Shown piece after piece: positions 25,421-37,724 of a stretch of 64,000 nucleotides of DNA (positions are counted from its first letter, which is position 1; each line of letters opens with the position of its first letter). The notes below the pieces were generated by a model. That model was not told the origin of the DNA, did no database searches, and saw nothing but the letters and a program-made list of their open reading frames with translations. Position numbers and translations under genes: made by a program. The stretch is from assembly GCA_039619475.1 (NCBI GenBank), contig CM077116.1, forward strand, positions 178,651,863-178,715,862, read 5' to 3'. Source of the stretch: Icerya purchasi (Eukaryota > Arthropoda > Insecta > Hemiptera > Monophlebidae).

Positions 25421-28361
25421 CTTCAAAGTCTACTGACGTTCATTTAAAATGCGGGGACAGACAACTTTTACCGAAGCAGTGTACGGTTCTTTGCTACACC
25501 ATTGATCGAACACAACCTTTTCCAAAAACATGGAATACCAACGATTTTTATACTTATTCGAAATAACGTAAAATATTTTTTTTCTTCATTAAATACGTTA
25601 GCAATTACGTATATAACGGGCTACCATTTCGTTCGATCTTAATAATCATTCAAACGATGCACACTATCGAGGATTCAATGCATCGCCGCTGCATGTTCAC
25701 ACATTTCAGGTATACATCAACGATTTTTTTAAATGTCAAAGTATGTATCATTAATATTTTGATTTTATTTTTTTTCAATTATACAGCAACAACTACACTC
25801 GTCATATTTTAACACGTAATTTCCACAAAATTTTCCATAATTTTAAAATAATAAGCTTCCGAAGGGGAAAATTTACCCGACGATACATTATTATTTTATT
25901 CATTATTTTTCATTACTTTCAATATTAGACGTAATATTTATCACTTTTTAATTGAAAATATCCGTGAATTCAGAGATTCTCGATTTCTCGCTCCAAATAA
26001 TTTCAGAAACTAAATCTACATCGTAGTAAAAATGCATGATGTAACAAAAAGATTTTATTCATCACACTCACATCCGTGCATTAGTATATACTATAAATCT
26101 CAGATACTGAAAAATAATTTAATGCACGCTATCTCACTTTTCTATTTATATTATCTACAAAAAGAAACATTCATTGCACACACATGAATGTTTTAAAAGT
26201 AACAGAAATTTATCTGCGAGCAAGTTGAGTTTGCAGTGAGTGTTGTGGAGTTCGCGTTCTGCGTTCAACTTTCCATCGTTAATACATATATAAATTAAAC
26301 TTACACATCTCATCACACACGCTACAAAGGCGCTCATCTATACATTCACGATAGCGTAGTGGTATACCGCTTTACGTTGATTTAATAGTAATAACGGCAA
26401 GTCGTCGCGATAGCCTAGTTGTTAGAGCGTTTGATTTCGGTCAAGAAGGTCTTGAGTTCAATCTCAGATGACCACAAGAAATTACTATAAAGTAATTAAG
26501 TAATCGCTAATAGAATCATATAGAAGGCAATGGCAAACGTGCAAACCATCCATATGCGTGCTAGTTAGTATACAGCAGCACACGTGGAACTGCATTTGTA
26601 GCGCGATGAATTTGCTGACAAGGGTTAATAATTATAAAATAATTTATAATAAGGTCAACTGGAGAGATGTAGTATCGTACATCAGTGAACAGAATCAGAC
26701 ACAGTGATTTTGTGCAAACAGAAGTTTGAAAAGAGACTACATTGTAAAGTTAATAGATTCAGAACTGAATATTGCGGTGCAGCTAATTAATTATTCGGAT
26801 TGGATATACGGAGTGATCTGATATGCGAAATACGTAACTGATCTTTAGAACATTATATATGGCAATATATATGTACTAAGTGTAGCAATGACAAAGATCA
26901 TTTAATACGTTCGTGTTTGAATAATTGGAAAACATTACCTATTTCGATAGTGCTAATTATTGGTTAACTATTGCCTGGAATTGGCGGAGAACTCTATATC
27001 ATTTTATAAAGGTCAATCTTCTAAATATTTAATAATTTTAGGAGATTGAAAAATATTTGACATGTTCAGATTTTATGTCTTTATTAGCTCAAGCATGGTA
27101 TGTAGGATGTAAACATTTATGAAAAATAGTGAAAAAGCAGTAATAATACGAATTAATTCAAAAATGCAGGTCTAGAGCATTATCCTCTAGCGATGCTTGA
27201 AACGAATGAAAATGTGACTGCGTTGAGACAAATTAATAACAGGAATTGTGTTAACAGAGCAATCAGCGAGCATCATATAAAGAAGAAAAAGACAATAAAG
27301 TGAAATATGACAAAAATATTCACTTAATAATCTTTTGTCCTCCATTTTACCATACGCTCACACGCACGCACACATATACACGCGCATGCGTACATACACC
27401 AGTTATACTATACACGTATGGCCAACTATATCATTCCTTCCACTTTAAAATTACTTTTCGCGTATTTCTAAAACCGTCTGAGAGGATGATAACGGAAATT
27501 TTCGACTAGCACTGTAGTACAGTTCTGTTTAAACAAAGATATACATTTTTATCTCATTTTCTCTCATTTTATAACCGGATCTGTACCTGTCATCGCAATT
27601 CAACGATTGCTTCTTATTAGCTCTTTCACATATTTCAAGCATACATACTTACAAATCTCACACATTCGCACACACCCTCTCACTCGTGCAACGTTAATAT
27701 ATTTTCTATAAATCACTCTATAATAACGAACAGTTCTTACAGACGCTTCCGTACATTTCGAAATATTGTGTGTTGAAAATTTCAAAATGGAAAAATAAAA
27801 ATGTTAAAACGAAACATAAACAAACATTTCCTTTAAAATTTGCACTCGTAAGTATTAAGACTCGTACGTTTTCATCAGTCTCCAAGTATTTTGTTCCTCT
27901 CACACCTATAAAATACATCTATTATTATCTCTCCGAAACGTAACTGCCTTTTCAAAGAATGCGATTAAAAAATGAAAAATTTTTAAAAATAAAATGCGAG
28001 TACTAAACATGGTACAAAAATATCCATCAAATTTTAAATCTAAGTATCTAGTTCCGGTCGTTTTTTTTTAATAAACTACTTTAATTTAACATTCACACCC
28101 GGCAAATAATAAAATATGAATTATTTTTCACATCTGCATATGCATGTAAGTAGACACATACATAGGGACTCACGCGACTTGATTTAAAAAAAAATAAATA
28201 TATTAAATGGAATTCTTTGTGCAAACTCGTAGATAAATTTCTGTTACTTTTAAAACATTTCATATGTGTAATCAATGTTTTTTTCCGTATATATAATAAA
28301 AAATTGACGGGAAATAAATTATTTCATCAGTATCTGAGATATCCCCCAAAAAAAAACAAAA
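25421..28361. other. Beat intron, AT-rich, apart from SINE copy 2
   Basis: Apart from the SINE at 26401 nothing is recognised. CA-rich tracts (cacacgcacgcacac near 27360, similar near 27660) are simple-sequence. Confidence 0.5.
26401..26655 (+). mobile_element. tRNA-derived SINE, copy 2
   Basis: Starts gtcgtcgcgatagcctagtt and keeps the body blocks atagaaggcaatggc and atgcgtgctagttagtatac. The B box is eroded (gagttcaatctca), so the copy is older than copy 1. It continues ctgcatttgtagcgcgat as in copy 3. Confidence 0.85.
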
Positions 28362-29550
28362 ATAAGTTCAGTCAAGCATGACGTTTCATGCGCTGAGGAT
28401 TCCGTATGTTAAGTTAGCGATAACTATAATTTACATTTACATAATACTATATTTAAAAAAAAAAAAAAAAAGAATTTGATTTATGCACTGCAAAGAGGGA
28501 GAAGAACGTAATTTTTTACGATTCTTTGAAATGATCGCCATCTTGAAAATTTCGTTAAGAAATTGAAATACCGTTCCGTTCCCGACAAATAGTAATCTCT
28601 CAGTCGATTTATCACATGCTTAAAAAAAATTTCGAATATTCCGCACCCCCCGAGGCCTAATTTCGACGTCGGATGTTTCAAACTAGAAAAATATACGGGG
28701 CTGTAAGCGCTGTGTATTTTGAAATAAATACATTGAATTTTCTAAACGCAGTTTTCCGAAAATTATTACATCATTATTTTTAACCCTGTTCAAAATTTTT
28801 AACTATGATACTCGCGTCGTCAAGAAAGGGACACGTCATCATTCGCGCTTTTTTGAACTTTTCGTCAACTTCAAAAGTTTCGTTAAGAAAATGACTTATG
28901 GTTCTTGTCAAATAGCGATTTTTCCATCAATATATCACATGCCCGGAAAAAAAGAAATATTTTTTCAATATCTTCGAGCTTTCGGCGCCCATCACCGAGC
29001 ACCAAATTTTAAAGTTGGAAACCCGGATATTCTAAACTAGAGAAGTATACGAAGATGTGCATTTGTTTAATTTTGTTCAAAATTTTTAATTATAATACTC
29101 GCCGAGCTTGGGGGGAGACACGTCATTTTTCGCGCTTTTTTAAACTTTTCATCAAGTCTGAAAATTTCGTTAAGGAAATGGCTTATGGTTTCGTTTCCGT
29201 CAAATAGCGATCTTTCCAGCAATATATCATATGCCCGGAAAAAACTAAAAGTTTTTTTTCAAAATTTTTGATCTTTCGGTGTCCGGAGGATCAAATTTAA
29301 AGCTGGAAACCCGGATGTTCCAAACTAGAGAAATATCCGTGGAAGCGCAAATTTTTAACCGTATTTAAAATGTTTAGCTATAATACTCGCAGCGCTAGAG
29401 GACACGTCATTTTTCACGCTTTTTTGAACTTTTCAGCAACCTTGAAAGTTTCATTAAGGAAATGAAATAAGGTTTCGTTCCCGATAGAAATATTTTTTTC
29501 CAAAATTCCGAGCTTTCGGCGCCCCGAGGGTCCGAATATAAAGTTGGAAG

Positions 29551-30191
29551 TATAGCCTAGTTGCCAGAGCGCTTGACTTCCGTTACGGAGGTCACGGGTT
29601 CGATCCCGAGCGACGACAGAACTTATTACAAAGATGTAGGTGAATACATCCTGTTTGTTAAAATGGTATAATAAAATAAACTTTAATAACAAACAATATA
29701 GATCAATAAATTAGATAAATACCTATTTAGAAACGTTTTCGGGCATAACCCATCATCAGCTAACACTAACTTAATTCACTTCAGTATGTTTTAAGTTTCC
29801 TTTAAGTTAGTGTTAGCTGATGATGGGTTATGCCCGAAAACGTTTCTAAATAGGTATTTATCTAATTTATTGATCTATATTGTTTGTTATTAAAGTTTAT
29901 TTTATTATATTATTACAAAGAATTAAAATTAAATACTGGCTAATGATCACGTGGAAGGCAATGGAAAACCACCACGTACAACATCATATGCGCGCTAGGT
30001 CACAGTAGACACACACGGGACTGCACTTGTAGCGCGATAACAAGCGGCTACTATCAGTTCCGAGTGTAGTCTTGCGTGTGTACGCCTGCGTTGGATATAA
30101 TAATTGCCTACTACACTACCTATAACTGTACGGCTGAGAGGTAGTCGCCGACGCTCAGAAGCTGAGTATGGCACTAAAAGTGAAAGTGAAA
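29551..30191 (+). mobile_element. tRNA-derived SINE, copy 3, split by a fold-back element
   Basis: The tRNA head (tagcctagttgccagagcgc, cgggttcgatcccgagcgac) runs to 29633 and the body resumes at 29910. It continues with cgtggaaggcaatgg, atgcgcgctaggt and gcacttgtagcgcgataac, and about 160 further bases to 30191, making it the longest copy. It is inserted into the dispersed repeat that resumes at 30192 (cttggcta). Confidence 0.85.
29634..29909. mobile_element. Fold-back element with two perfect 108-bp arms, inserted in a SINE
   Basis: Arms 29667-29774 and 29802-29909 are exact inverted copies around a 27-bp spacer. The insertion is flanked by an 11-bp duplication ttattacaaag (29623-29633 and 29910-29920) that splits a SINE. 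The left side has 33 extra bases (29634-29666) not present in the right arm. It encodes nothing. Perfect arms imply a recent origin or gene-conversion-like maintenance. Confidence 0.88.
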
Positions 30192-30400
30192 CTTGGCTAT
30201 ATTTTTCCTATGAAGCGGTCCTTTATGCATATGTTTAAAATACGTTTTGGTATCTCCAACGTTTTTACTCGGGTTATTACTTACGTGAACTTCCTTTTTT
30301 TTTTTGCTATTAGCCGATTAGAACTAACTTTTTAAAAATTTCAAACGGATTTTTCGATAACAAATTTTTTCCTTAATATTTCTGCTATTTTCAGAGCATT

Positions 30401-31339
30401 AATTCATATTCCACTTAATTGACCGGAATAAAAAATTTTGTAAACACCCAAATCATTCATACGACAAGATGGAATATCTGTTTCTGTTAATGATTCAATT
30501 GAATTCTCATATTTGTTTTTAATAGAATTATCGTCTTCATTGCACTAGATATCATTATTATTAGTATTATCATTATTATTATTATTATTATTATTATTAA
30601 TATTTTATTTAATGGTATTATTGTAAGATTTCGTTGTCGCTGCAATATTTGAAATGTTCTCAGTTCCGCCGATAAATTATAGATACGTATATTAATATCA
30701 TTATCCGAAATCGAATAACTAGGAAGGGATTCCCTATTATCACTTATCATAATCCGTACGAGTTTCGATACTTACCACGATTCAAATTGTATACAAAGCG
30801 GCGAAAGCGTAATGTAGAGTGTCTGAGTGAAATGTAAATGTGAAGAAAGAATACAGCTTGGATAACTACTAATTGACGCACGAAAAAGTATATTAACATG
30901 CAACAATCGGTTCTTATTAAAATTTTTAAGCCTATTTTTACGTGGTAGCGGAAAAATAAAACTGCTTTAATTTTCAAATATTATTGTTTCATTCAGTAAA
31001 ATGAAAACTATTTTTTGATTAATATTGAACATTATCATTATTATTATTTAACGAATATTTCCCCTATTATTAAAGTTTTCACCGCAGCGCTTTTATATAC
31101 ATATGTACAATATTTTACCTCCAGATCCAGGATCAGCGGAAGGCAATTTGAAGTGTAATACTCTTTATAAATTTTATAAATACACGAAATAAAGTAAAAA
31201 AAAACGTTAACTGGCACTTATTTAATAAATAAATTTCTGCTATCCAAAAAGTCTAAATCAAAATTATTGAGAAAATTATACATTATTCAGATATTACACG
31301 AAAAATTAATTATTTATAAATAAAATTTCCTAGGCCCAT
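30401..31339. other. Beat intron, nothing recognised
   Basis: AT-rich; holds only the ATT microsatellite. Confidence 0.5.
30556..30602. repeat. (ATT)n microsatellite
   Basis: Trinucleotide ATT repeat of about 45 bp with a few variants (atcattatt). Confidence 0.9.
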
Positions 31340-31970
31340 GGAGAGCAAAGGTATTCCTTAACCGTTCCTGTTCTGATCTATTAATTGTTATTTTTTCAAA
31401 ATGTCTATTATTTAAAAATTGATTTATTTCATCTTTCCATTTGCCTTTTTGATGACCTCGTCTCCGTCTGTACTGTGAAATGTATCAAAAAGTGGACTTA
31501 TATGTCCACGGTCGTCTCTAAATCTTGTTACATGGCCAGTCCATTCCCATTTCCTCTTTTTAACATGGTTCATCACGTCAATATTGTTACCTAAAATCCG
31601 TTTGATTTCTTTTATTCTTATTCAATCTCTTATCCTTATATTAAGCATTGATCTTTCTAGTGTGTTTTGTGTTACCCTTAGTTTATTTATAATTTTTGTG
31701 TTCAATGTCCAAGTTTGGCACCCATAAATTAAGACAGCTAGTATACACATGTTAAAAATTTGACTTTTATGATGATCACTGAAAGGACCTTTAAATATTC
31801 TTTTTCGTAACAAATACTTACTTCACGTCTTAGTAATTCTTGCGTTTACTTCTTTTTCCATCCTTTTCTGAAATGGTAATTGTTGACCTAAGTATGTCGC
31901 TTCGCTTGCTATTTCTATTAGATAGTCGGTGTTTATTAGCTCTATAATATATCAGAAATGGCGAGTAATT
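31340..31970 (-). pseudogene. RTE-like LINE fragment, antisense
   Basis: The minus strand shows KSQIFNMCILAVLIYGCQTW, then TLNTKIINKLRVTQNTLERS. It continues RIKEIKRILGNNIDVMNHVK and KRKWEWTGHVTRFRDDRGHI. This matches the RTE-clade C-terminal block ('LYG.ETW.L', 'R..ERAML..', 'K..W.GHV.R..D.RW'). It lies about 0.5 kb before the third beat exon. Confidence 0.75.
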
Positions 31971-32490
31971 TGACACGTCAAAAATTACCGCGAAATAAAT
32001 AGGTTTATATCAATATTATTGTATTCATAGTTTACGGAACTAGTTGAATAAGTCGAGTCAACTCGTTAACATGATTGTTAATACGCGTTCTAGTTTTCAT
32101 CTGATGAATCTTTATGCTAACAAACACACTTTGCATAACATATACGCACCCTATTTAGAAGTGATGATTATAATAATTCGATTAACCCCGTGAATTGTTA
32201 TACAGAAAATGATTTTAAAAGAAAAAAAGAATATACATTTTTTAACACATTTACCTTCAGTAGTAATATGTGATAAATCGAAGAAACGGTTCGATACATT
32301 TTAATGGAATGGACGTAATGCATGATTTTTTTAAAATATAAAATATATAACCAGCGTGTTTAGTATAATATAAAAGGTTAATATTTATTATAAATTTTAC
32401 ATTTTGTTAAAAACATATTTTTGCAAAAACAAAATATTTAATTTTTTACGACTATTGTAATATTAATACGAGTATACTACCGCGAAATAG

Positions 32491-32725
32491 CTTAAAAGAT
32501 TAAACAAAGTCAATTCGTTGACAATTTCATCGGAACTTGGAGGACTCGAAACGTCCAGGTCATCACTGGAAATTGTTGCATTGGTCGGAATGTTCAACGG
32601 AAGTCGAATGAGATTAGGTTGCGCCGCTAATCAATTTGACTTGTATCGCGACCTGGTGGAAATTGATTTATTTGAAGATACTCCTCAATTAGCTCACGTC
32701 TTCAGTCCTGTATTTCCATCAGCTA
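32491..32725 (+). CDS. beat: beat-family exon: second half of Ig domain 2
   Basis: Third beat exon. It contains GGLETSRSSLEIVAL followed by MRLGCAANQFDLYRD and a VEIDLFEDTPQLAHV segment. This is the order seen in beat proteins (GLETS..L then a Cys strand C.A...DLY). The 3' end is a consensus donor (gtaagt at 32726), leaving one base, phase 1. The 5' end is inferred: the acceptor after ...gcgaaatag at 32490 gives phase 0, matching the upstream exon, and adds LKRLNKVNSL; its pyrimidine tract is poor, so the true acceptor could differ. The 3' end is firm, the 5' end moderate. Confidence 0.88.
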
Positions 32726-32990
32726 GTAAGTGTAACGATTGTATCTGTAATTACTGTACACTTTTCTTAATGTTATTCGATATCAAATGAGCGTTATCTG
32801 GAATAAAATATGTTTACCAATGTCGGTTCATTTATCATTAATCTCGCTCTTATTTAACTCGTGAATTAATTTTCGCTTGACAGGTAGCGCACCCGTCACC
32901 CTAGGAACGAAGTTTCCGATTTGTCAAAAAATTATTCCAAACTCAAAAATTCGCGCGATCATTGTAAAAGTTCATTTGACAATTAAGTAC

Positions 32991-33450
32991 AAAATAGGTT
33001 CAGTCAAACGTGATGTTTCATATGCTGAGGACTCCGTATTTTAACTTAAAGATAAAACTATAATTTAAATTTACACAATACTAAATTCAAAACAAAAAAA
33101 TCTGATTTTTTACACCGCAAAGAGGTAGAAGTTATTTTTCGCGGCTTTTTGAACTTTTCGCTAACTTTGAAAGTTTCGTTAAGAAAATTAAATGTGATTT
33201 CGTTCCCGACAAATAGCAGTCTTTCTATCGATACATGCCTTGAAAAGAAAATATTTTTTTCAAAACTTTTGAGCTTTCGGAGCCCCTAGGGTCTTCTAAA
33301 TATAAAGTTGGAAGCTTGGCCTATAGTTTCCATATAAAGCGTTTCTCTATGCATTGTTTAAGACATATTTTGGTTTCCTCAATTTTTTTACTCGGGCTAC
33401 TACTTATAAGATCTTCCTCTTTTTTTTTACTATTTTTTATCTAAAAGAGG
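32991..33450 (+). repeat. Dispersed repeat A, second copy with one internal unit
   Basis: Matches the ends and one unit of the 28.4-kb copy: ggttcagtcaaacgtgatgt, tgaggactccgtatttta, gaaagtttcgttaagaaaat, gagctttcggagcccctagg, then aaagttggaagcttggcc and tactcgggctactacttata. Here the site that carries a SINE in the other copy is intact, giving the pre-insertion sequence. Confidence 0.8.
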
Positions 33451-33829
33451 GGTTTAAATATATTTTTAATCGTAATTTTTTGATTATATGAAAGGACGTC
33501 TGCGTTTTGTTTTATATTTTAAATTTCACTTTAAAAGGGTTATCTGATGATTAGTTAAGAATTTTTTAAGGGTGATTTTTGAGGTCGCTTTAAATTCTAT
33601 ATTATACATATATTCCTGACGGCTTTTTCCGGGTTTTTGCCGCCCAGCGTAATTGATTATTTTGAAATTATAGATTGTCATATAGATATGAGTTTAATTG
33701 TAATTTATGATCCAATTTCAGAATTAATAAACGAAACCGTTTTCGTGAGTTATTGCATATTTGAATATTTTTGTCGTTTCTGAACCATCTTATTAGGATT
33801 CCATACATTACATTCTTCTCTCCGATTAC

Positions 33830-34490
33830 TACTGGACACGCATCACACATCCTCCGCCCATAGCCTTCAATCCTTATTGGGTTCTCTACCCATGCACCTT
33901 CAAAGATCCTTTCACTTCTTCCGTAATTCTCTAAGAGTTTTCCTCTTGGACTTCGTGATTCCCCCCCCCCTCCCACTTCCTAATTGTGCTCTTCTCCGTC
34001 TATCGGAAATTCTATTAGAGTTCAACATCTATCCGCAGCACTTAAGAATATTAACATACCGTCTCCTCTTCCACCCTGGACTACCCTATCAGCCGGGATC
34101 AATTATTCCCTTGCCCAGTTCTCCAGGGGAAATATTCTCTCTTCCTCCCTCCACGCCAGAATTTTGTTGACCCTATAAAGCTATTCAAACCATCGGTCCT
34201 ACTATACTGATTGTGCGAAATCGTAACCGGGTTCCAAATCGTCCCCTACTGCTTATTCCTTTTACTCTGGCCATTGTTCCGTTCAACTTTATGGTATATT
34301 CCTAGCCCTTGAATCTATAGTCCCCTTCAACAAAACACCTCCTCTTGGAGTGCTCTTCTTTTGATTTTTAGCGCTCTAATCACCGCATAATGTCTCTGCA
34401 GTCGGCTAACTTATCCTTGAATATCGCAGACACTATTCAGTTTCTTTATACAACTGGTTTGTTTTTAGTCGTTTTACTCAAAAAAAAAGA
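33830..34490 (+). pseudogene. LINE fragment with degraded RNase H start
   Basis: T/C-rich sense strand with PSPLPPWTTLSAGINYSLAQF near 34045-34110, then SYYTDCAKS and a later LYGIFLALESIV stretch. These correspond to the spacer before RNase H, the first catalytic Asp (YTD) and the E-helix (..AL.LALE) of I-like LINEs. Stops interrupt all frames. Ends near an A run at 34480. Confidence 0.5.
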
Positions 34491-34538
34491 CACATCAGCA
34501 GTGGATAAGAGACATAATATAGAAAAAGTACTAAATTA

Positions 34539-34618
34539 AAAAAGACGGTAGCTGAGCGAAAGAGTGTTCGTCACGTCACTGAGGAATATTAACGCTAAAC
34601 GCTACCGTTATTTTTTAT
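34539..34618. repeat. Small inverted repeat
   Basis: aaaaaagacggtagctgagcg at the left is mirrored by cgctaaacgctaccgttattttt at the right, around 35 bp. It may be a very short MITE or a chance hairpin. Confidence 0.35.
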
Positions 34619-35244
34619 ATCATAAATACTATGGCGGTGCCTTGTATATCATTTTCGATTTTGATTTATGAAGAAAAAAAAAAGACACGGAACAGAAATA
34701 TTTTATAGATAACAGATTATCTCAAATACAGAAAAACTTATCGTTCAAAGTTCATATTCTTTAATTTTTGACGATAAAATATTGTTTGGCTAGTGTGTAA
34801 AGCAGGATACGAATACCCTTATAACAGTTCAGTATCAATCTCTCATCGCCATGAAAAAAAATGCCAGCAAAATCAAATATTACATGGATAGTCACATCAT
34901 AATTTACGCACCATCGGCGAAAGACATATCCGCGTCACAATATGTATTTCTATAAAATAAATACGATGGTACTGTGTTTTTTTTTGATTTCTATTGTTCA
35001 TTTTAAGGATTTTCCATTAGTTAACTTATGATCAAATAACCGGAAGCTATTCATTTTGCATTTATAAAAAACACAAAACGCATAAGTTTACTCCTTGGCA
35101 TGACTTCATAATTATTTTTTTTAAAATAGTTTTTCAGAAAAAAAAATAAAATACCGATTACCAGATTTACTTAAAAAATTTAATAAAAATATACTAAAAA
35201 GTAAAAAATAGTAATTTGATAAAAAATAAAATATTTTAAAGATA

Positions 35245-35246
<2 letters not shown>

Positions 35247-35282
<36 letters not shown>
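35247..35282. repeat. (TA)n microsatellite
   Basis: Uninterrupted TA dinucleotide run of about 34 bp. Confidence 0.95.
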
Positions 35283-35283
<1 letters not shown>

Positions 35284-35604
35284 ATAAGAACTCAAATTTA
35301 CGAAAAAACTACTAAAATACGGGCGCCAGTGACACACGCAGTGTCACAATTGGAAAAGCTCCGCTCGGAACATTATGCTTAAAAAAAAGAAAAATTAGCA
35401 TAAAAAAAATATTTCAAAGAAAAGCTACTTCGCTGTTATAGAGCAGTCAAGCTTCTTTTCCTCCCTCCGCGCGAAGATGTCTCGATGGCACCGCACCAGG
35501 TGTTGAATAACGAGACTACTTTCTGACCGTAAGAACGCGTATATTTCGGAAAGAAATTACAAAACAAACATAACAGCGTAGCGCAACGTTTGCTGCCTTC
35601 TTCC

Positions 35605-35935
35605 TGATTTCGCTTTTCCCTAATTTCTTCCCCACACTGTCCCCTCCATCCTGATGATGCAGTTATTTGCGATGCCGGTCATGTGTTCTTCCAGTGTTCA
35701 CCTCTTTCTGTGCAGCGTTCTGCTTTGTAATATTTGTTGAGGCTCGGGCTTCCTGCTTCTTATTGTGCTTCCTATATCCTGTCATTTCCTTCTCTGCTAG
35801 TTATTCCTGCTATTTGTTCCTTTTTAGCAAAGATTTCAGATCGGATTAAAATATAACCGACTTATTTCCTTTCTATTTGTTCCTGGGTAAAGGTCCTTGG
35901 TTGATGAGCCCAAGAAAAAAAAAAAAAAGAAAGAT
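35605..35935 (+). mobile_element. 5'-truncated copy of the 3.1-kb LINE's 3' end
   Basis: Bases from ttcctgatttcgcttttccct to the poly(A) near 35917-35930 closely match 3815-4140: gatgatgcagttatttgcgatgcc, tgttcttccagtgttcacc, cagatcggattaaaatataa and the 3' UTR ggtccttggttgatgagccc. It defines a shared LINE 3' UTR. Confidence 0.85.
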
Positions 35936-35999
35936 AACGAAAATTAGGGAAAAACGACGACAAAAAAAAACTACCTCCCTATATAAAATTTCAATAACC

Positions 36000-37190
36000 G
36001 GACTGAAAAACGTGCAACATGGTTTTCAAAAATTACATTATAAACAGCGATACGGACTAGAACAAAATTTGAATGTTGCCACGGTGGCGATTGGCGATCC
36101 ACTAGCACAATGTAACTATCACAACTATGAAACTTTCCTCGGCTCGATGCTGTTCGGCATAGCTGTTGCGCGTGTAGTTATCTCTGCTATTTTTTTTTTT
36201 CTTGTTTCGGGTTTCCCCTGGGCTTATCAGCAACGGTCTATTACCCATCAACACGAGTAAATAGTAGCAATTAGAAATCACAGGGAATGGAATCTGACGA
36301 CTAAGAACCCTATAACAAGGATGGAGAAACAATGGTAGTTATCTCCACTATCAACAACGATCAACAATACCCACGACGACAGTCTCAACCCCGACACAAC
36401 TGTCCGTTCGATCGCGTACGGGATGCCTTGGTTTTAGCTGATAAGCATCCCCGATACCTACAACCCACGATAACGCCGGATAAAACGGTGTTCGATAGAC
36501 CATGAATAAATAATTTACCAGATTTTTATAATTCGAACACCGCTAAAAGATTGCGCTACAGATACTGAATCCGCCACAATATGCTGTCCCCGAATGGAGT
36601 GGTAATTATATCGGCTTTTCCAGAACCGGGGCACTAACTGCTAAGACCACTGATTTGGAAATGTAACCGCTGCGAGGGATGGAAATCATGGGGTAAGTAC
36701 CAGCTACAAAGATACAGCGTGATTGGTTGTAGGTTGCCACGGGAGCAATAGAAGTCGATTTGATTTTTCACGATTCGCGTGGTATTCGAAGTTAAAGTTT
36801 ATTTTTATTGGCTACCAAACCAGAGGTGTCATAGGCTATCGGGACTTGTCTCGTTCCGGATCCAAGTCGTTCCCAGGTTTACCCAGCCTGAAATAATTAG
36901 GTACCAGAAAAATCCGGGAAAGTAAAGTCAGCAGAGAGAAAGTAACTAGCCACATTACTCTCATTAGTGCCGTTGGGCTTAGTACCATTATGGAAAGCTT
37001 AACATCACAATCCATGATACCTTATCAAGGCTATGGTACTTACTTTACTTTACTTAAAGAATCGAAATATTCCAAGTTTATCCTAGTCATACCAACTAGT
37101 CATTCAATTGCGGCCGAATCCAACATTGAAATAAATACCCAAACTCCGGGAATGCGAGTGCAAACTCGGGACAATTAAATTTTGTATAAT
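36000..37190 (+). other. GC-richer block, probable unidentified decayed element
   Basis: Clearly less AT-rich than its flanks. A plus-strand stretch near 36370-36480 reads QYPRRQSQPRHNCPFDRVRD, then ALVLADKHPRYLQPTITPDK, before a stop. Later frames (YGTYFTLLKESKYSKFILVI near 37030) are also open for short runs. This looks like eroded coding DNA, most likely from a transposon, but I cannot name the family. Confidence 0.35.
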
Positions 37191-37724
37191 GTACTTTCTT
37201 GTAAAGAACAACAAACAACAGGTAAAACATAGACAAAAATCAGTTACATAGTTAGAAACGGAAAATAATCACGTTAAATTTTCTACGACAAAGAGGAATA
37301 ATAAACATCAAATACAACGAACAATATTACATCGACGGCAGTTATCTATTATGTTTTTAATATGCACCACCGCTACAGAGAGAATTAGTGAAAATTATAC
37401 AATAGCGACCATAATAGCAAAATATATCCATAGAAAAACGTGAAAAATTATTTTTCATTTTAAAAAAGGAATGGAATTAATTTGATCATGTCTCCATCGG
37501 ATTGCCGTATAGTCGTAGATTTGAACTGACATTCAATCTCATTAACTAAACAGATACTTAATCTAACAGCGTTAATTTCAAATAATTTAACCTTTTTCGT
37601 TTCTCCTGTTTTCTCCTTCATTTATTTTTTTATTTTATTTTTCTTCTTCTTCTTCTTCATCATCTTTTTCTCCTTCTACCCTTCAATACCCTTCTTCTTC
37701 TTTCTGTATTTCTTACAGTTCAGT

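Larger units (their letters stand above)
28362..30400 (+). repeat. Dispersed repeat A with internal ~290-bp tandem units (interrupted)
   Basis: Starts gttcagtcaagcatgacgtt. It contains four diverged tandem units marked by tttcgttaagaaa/ttaaggaaa near 28545, 28878, 29166 and 29448 (spacing about 333, 289 and 282 bp). Each unit also has ttcgttcccgacaaatag-, tcacatgcc- and gagctttcggcgcc-like blocks. It is split at 29550/30192 by the SINE and resumes with cttggctata ... tactcgggttattactta. A shorter copy lies at 32991-33450. Confidence 0.8.

Noticed and set aside
33668..33976. 102-codon minus-strand frame MGGGGESRSPRGKLLENYGR
   Set aside because: Antisense to a pyrimidine-rich LINE fragment and without a recognisable domain.
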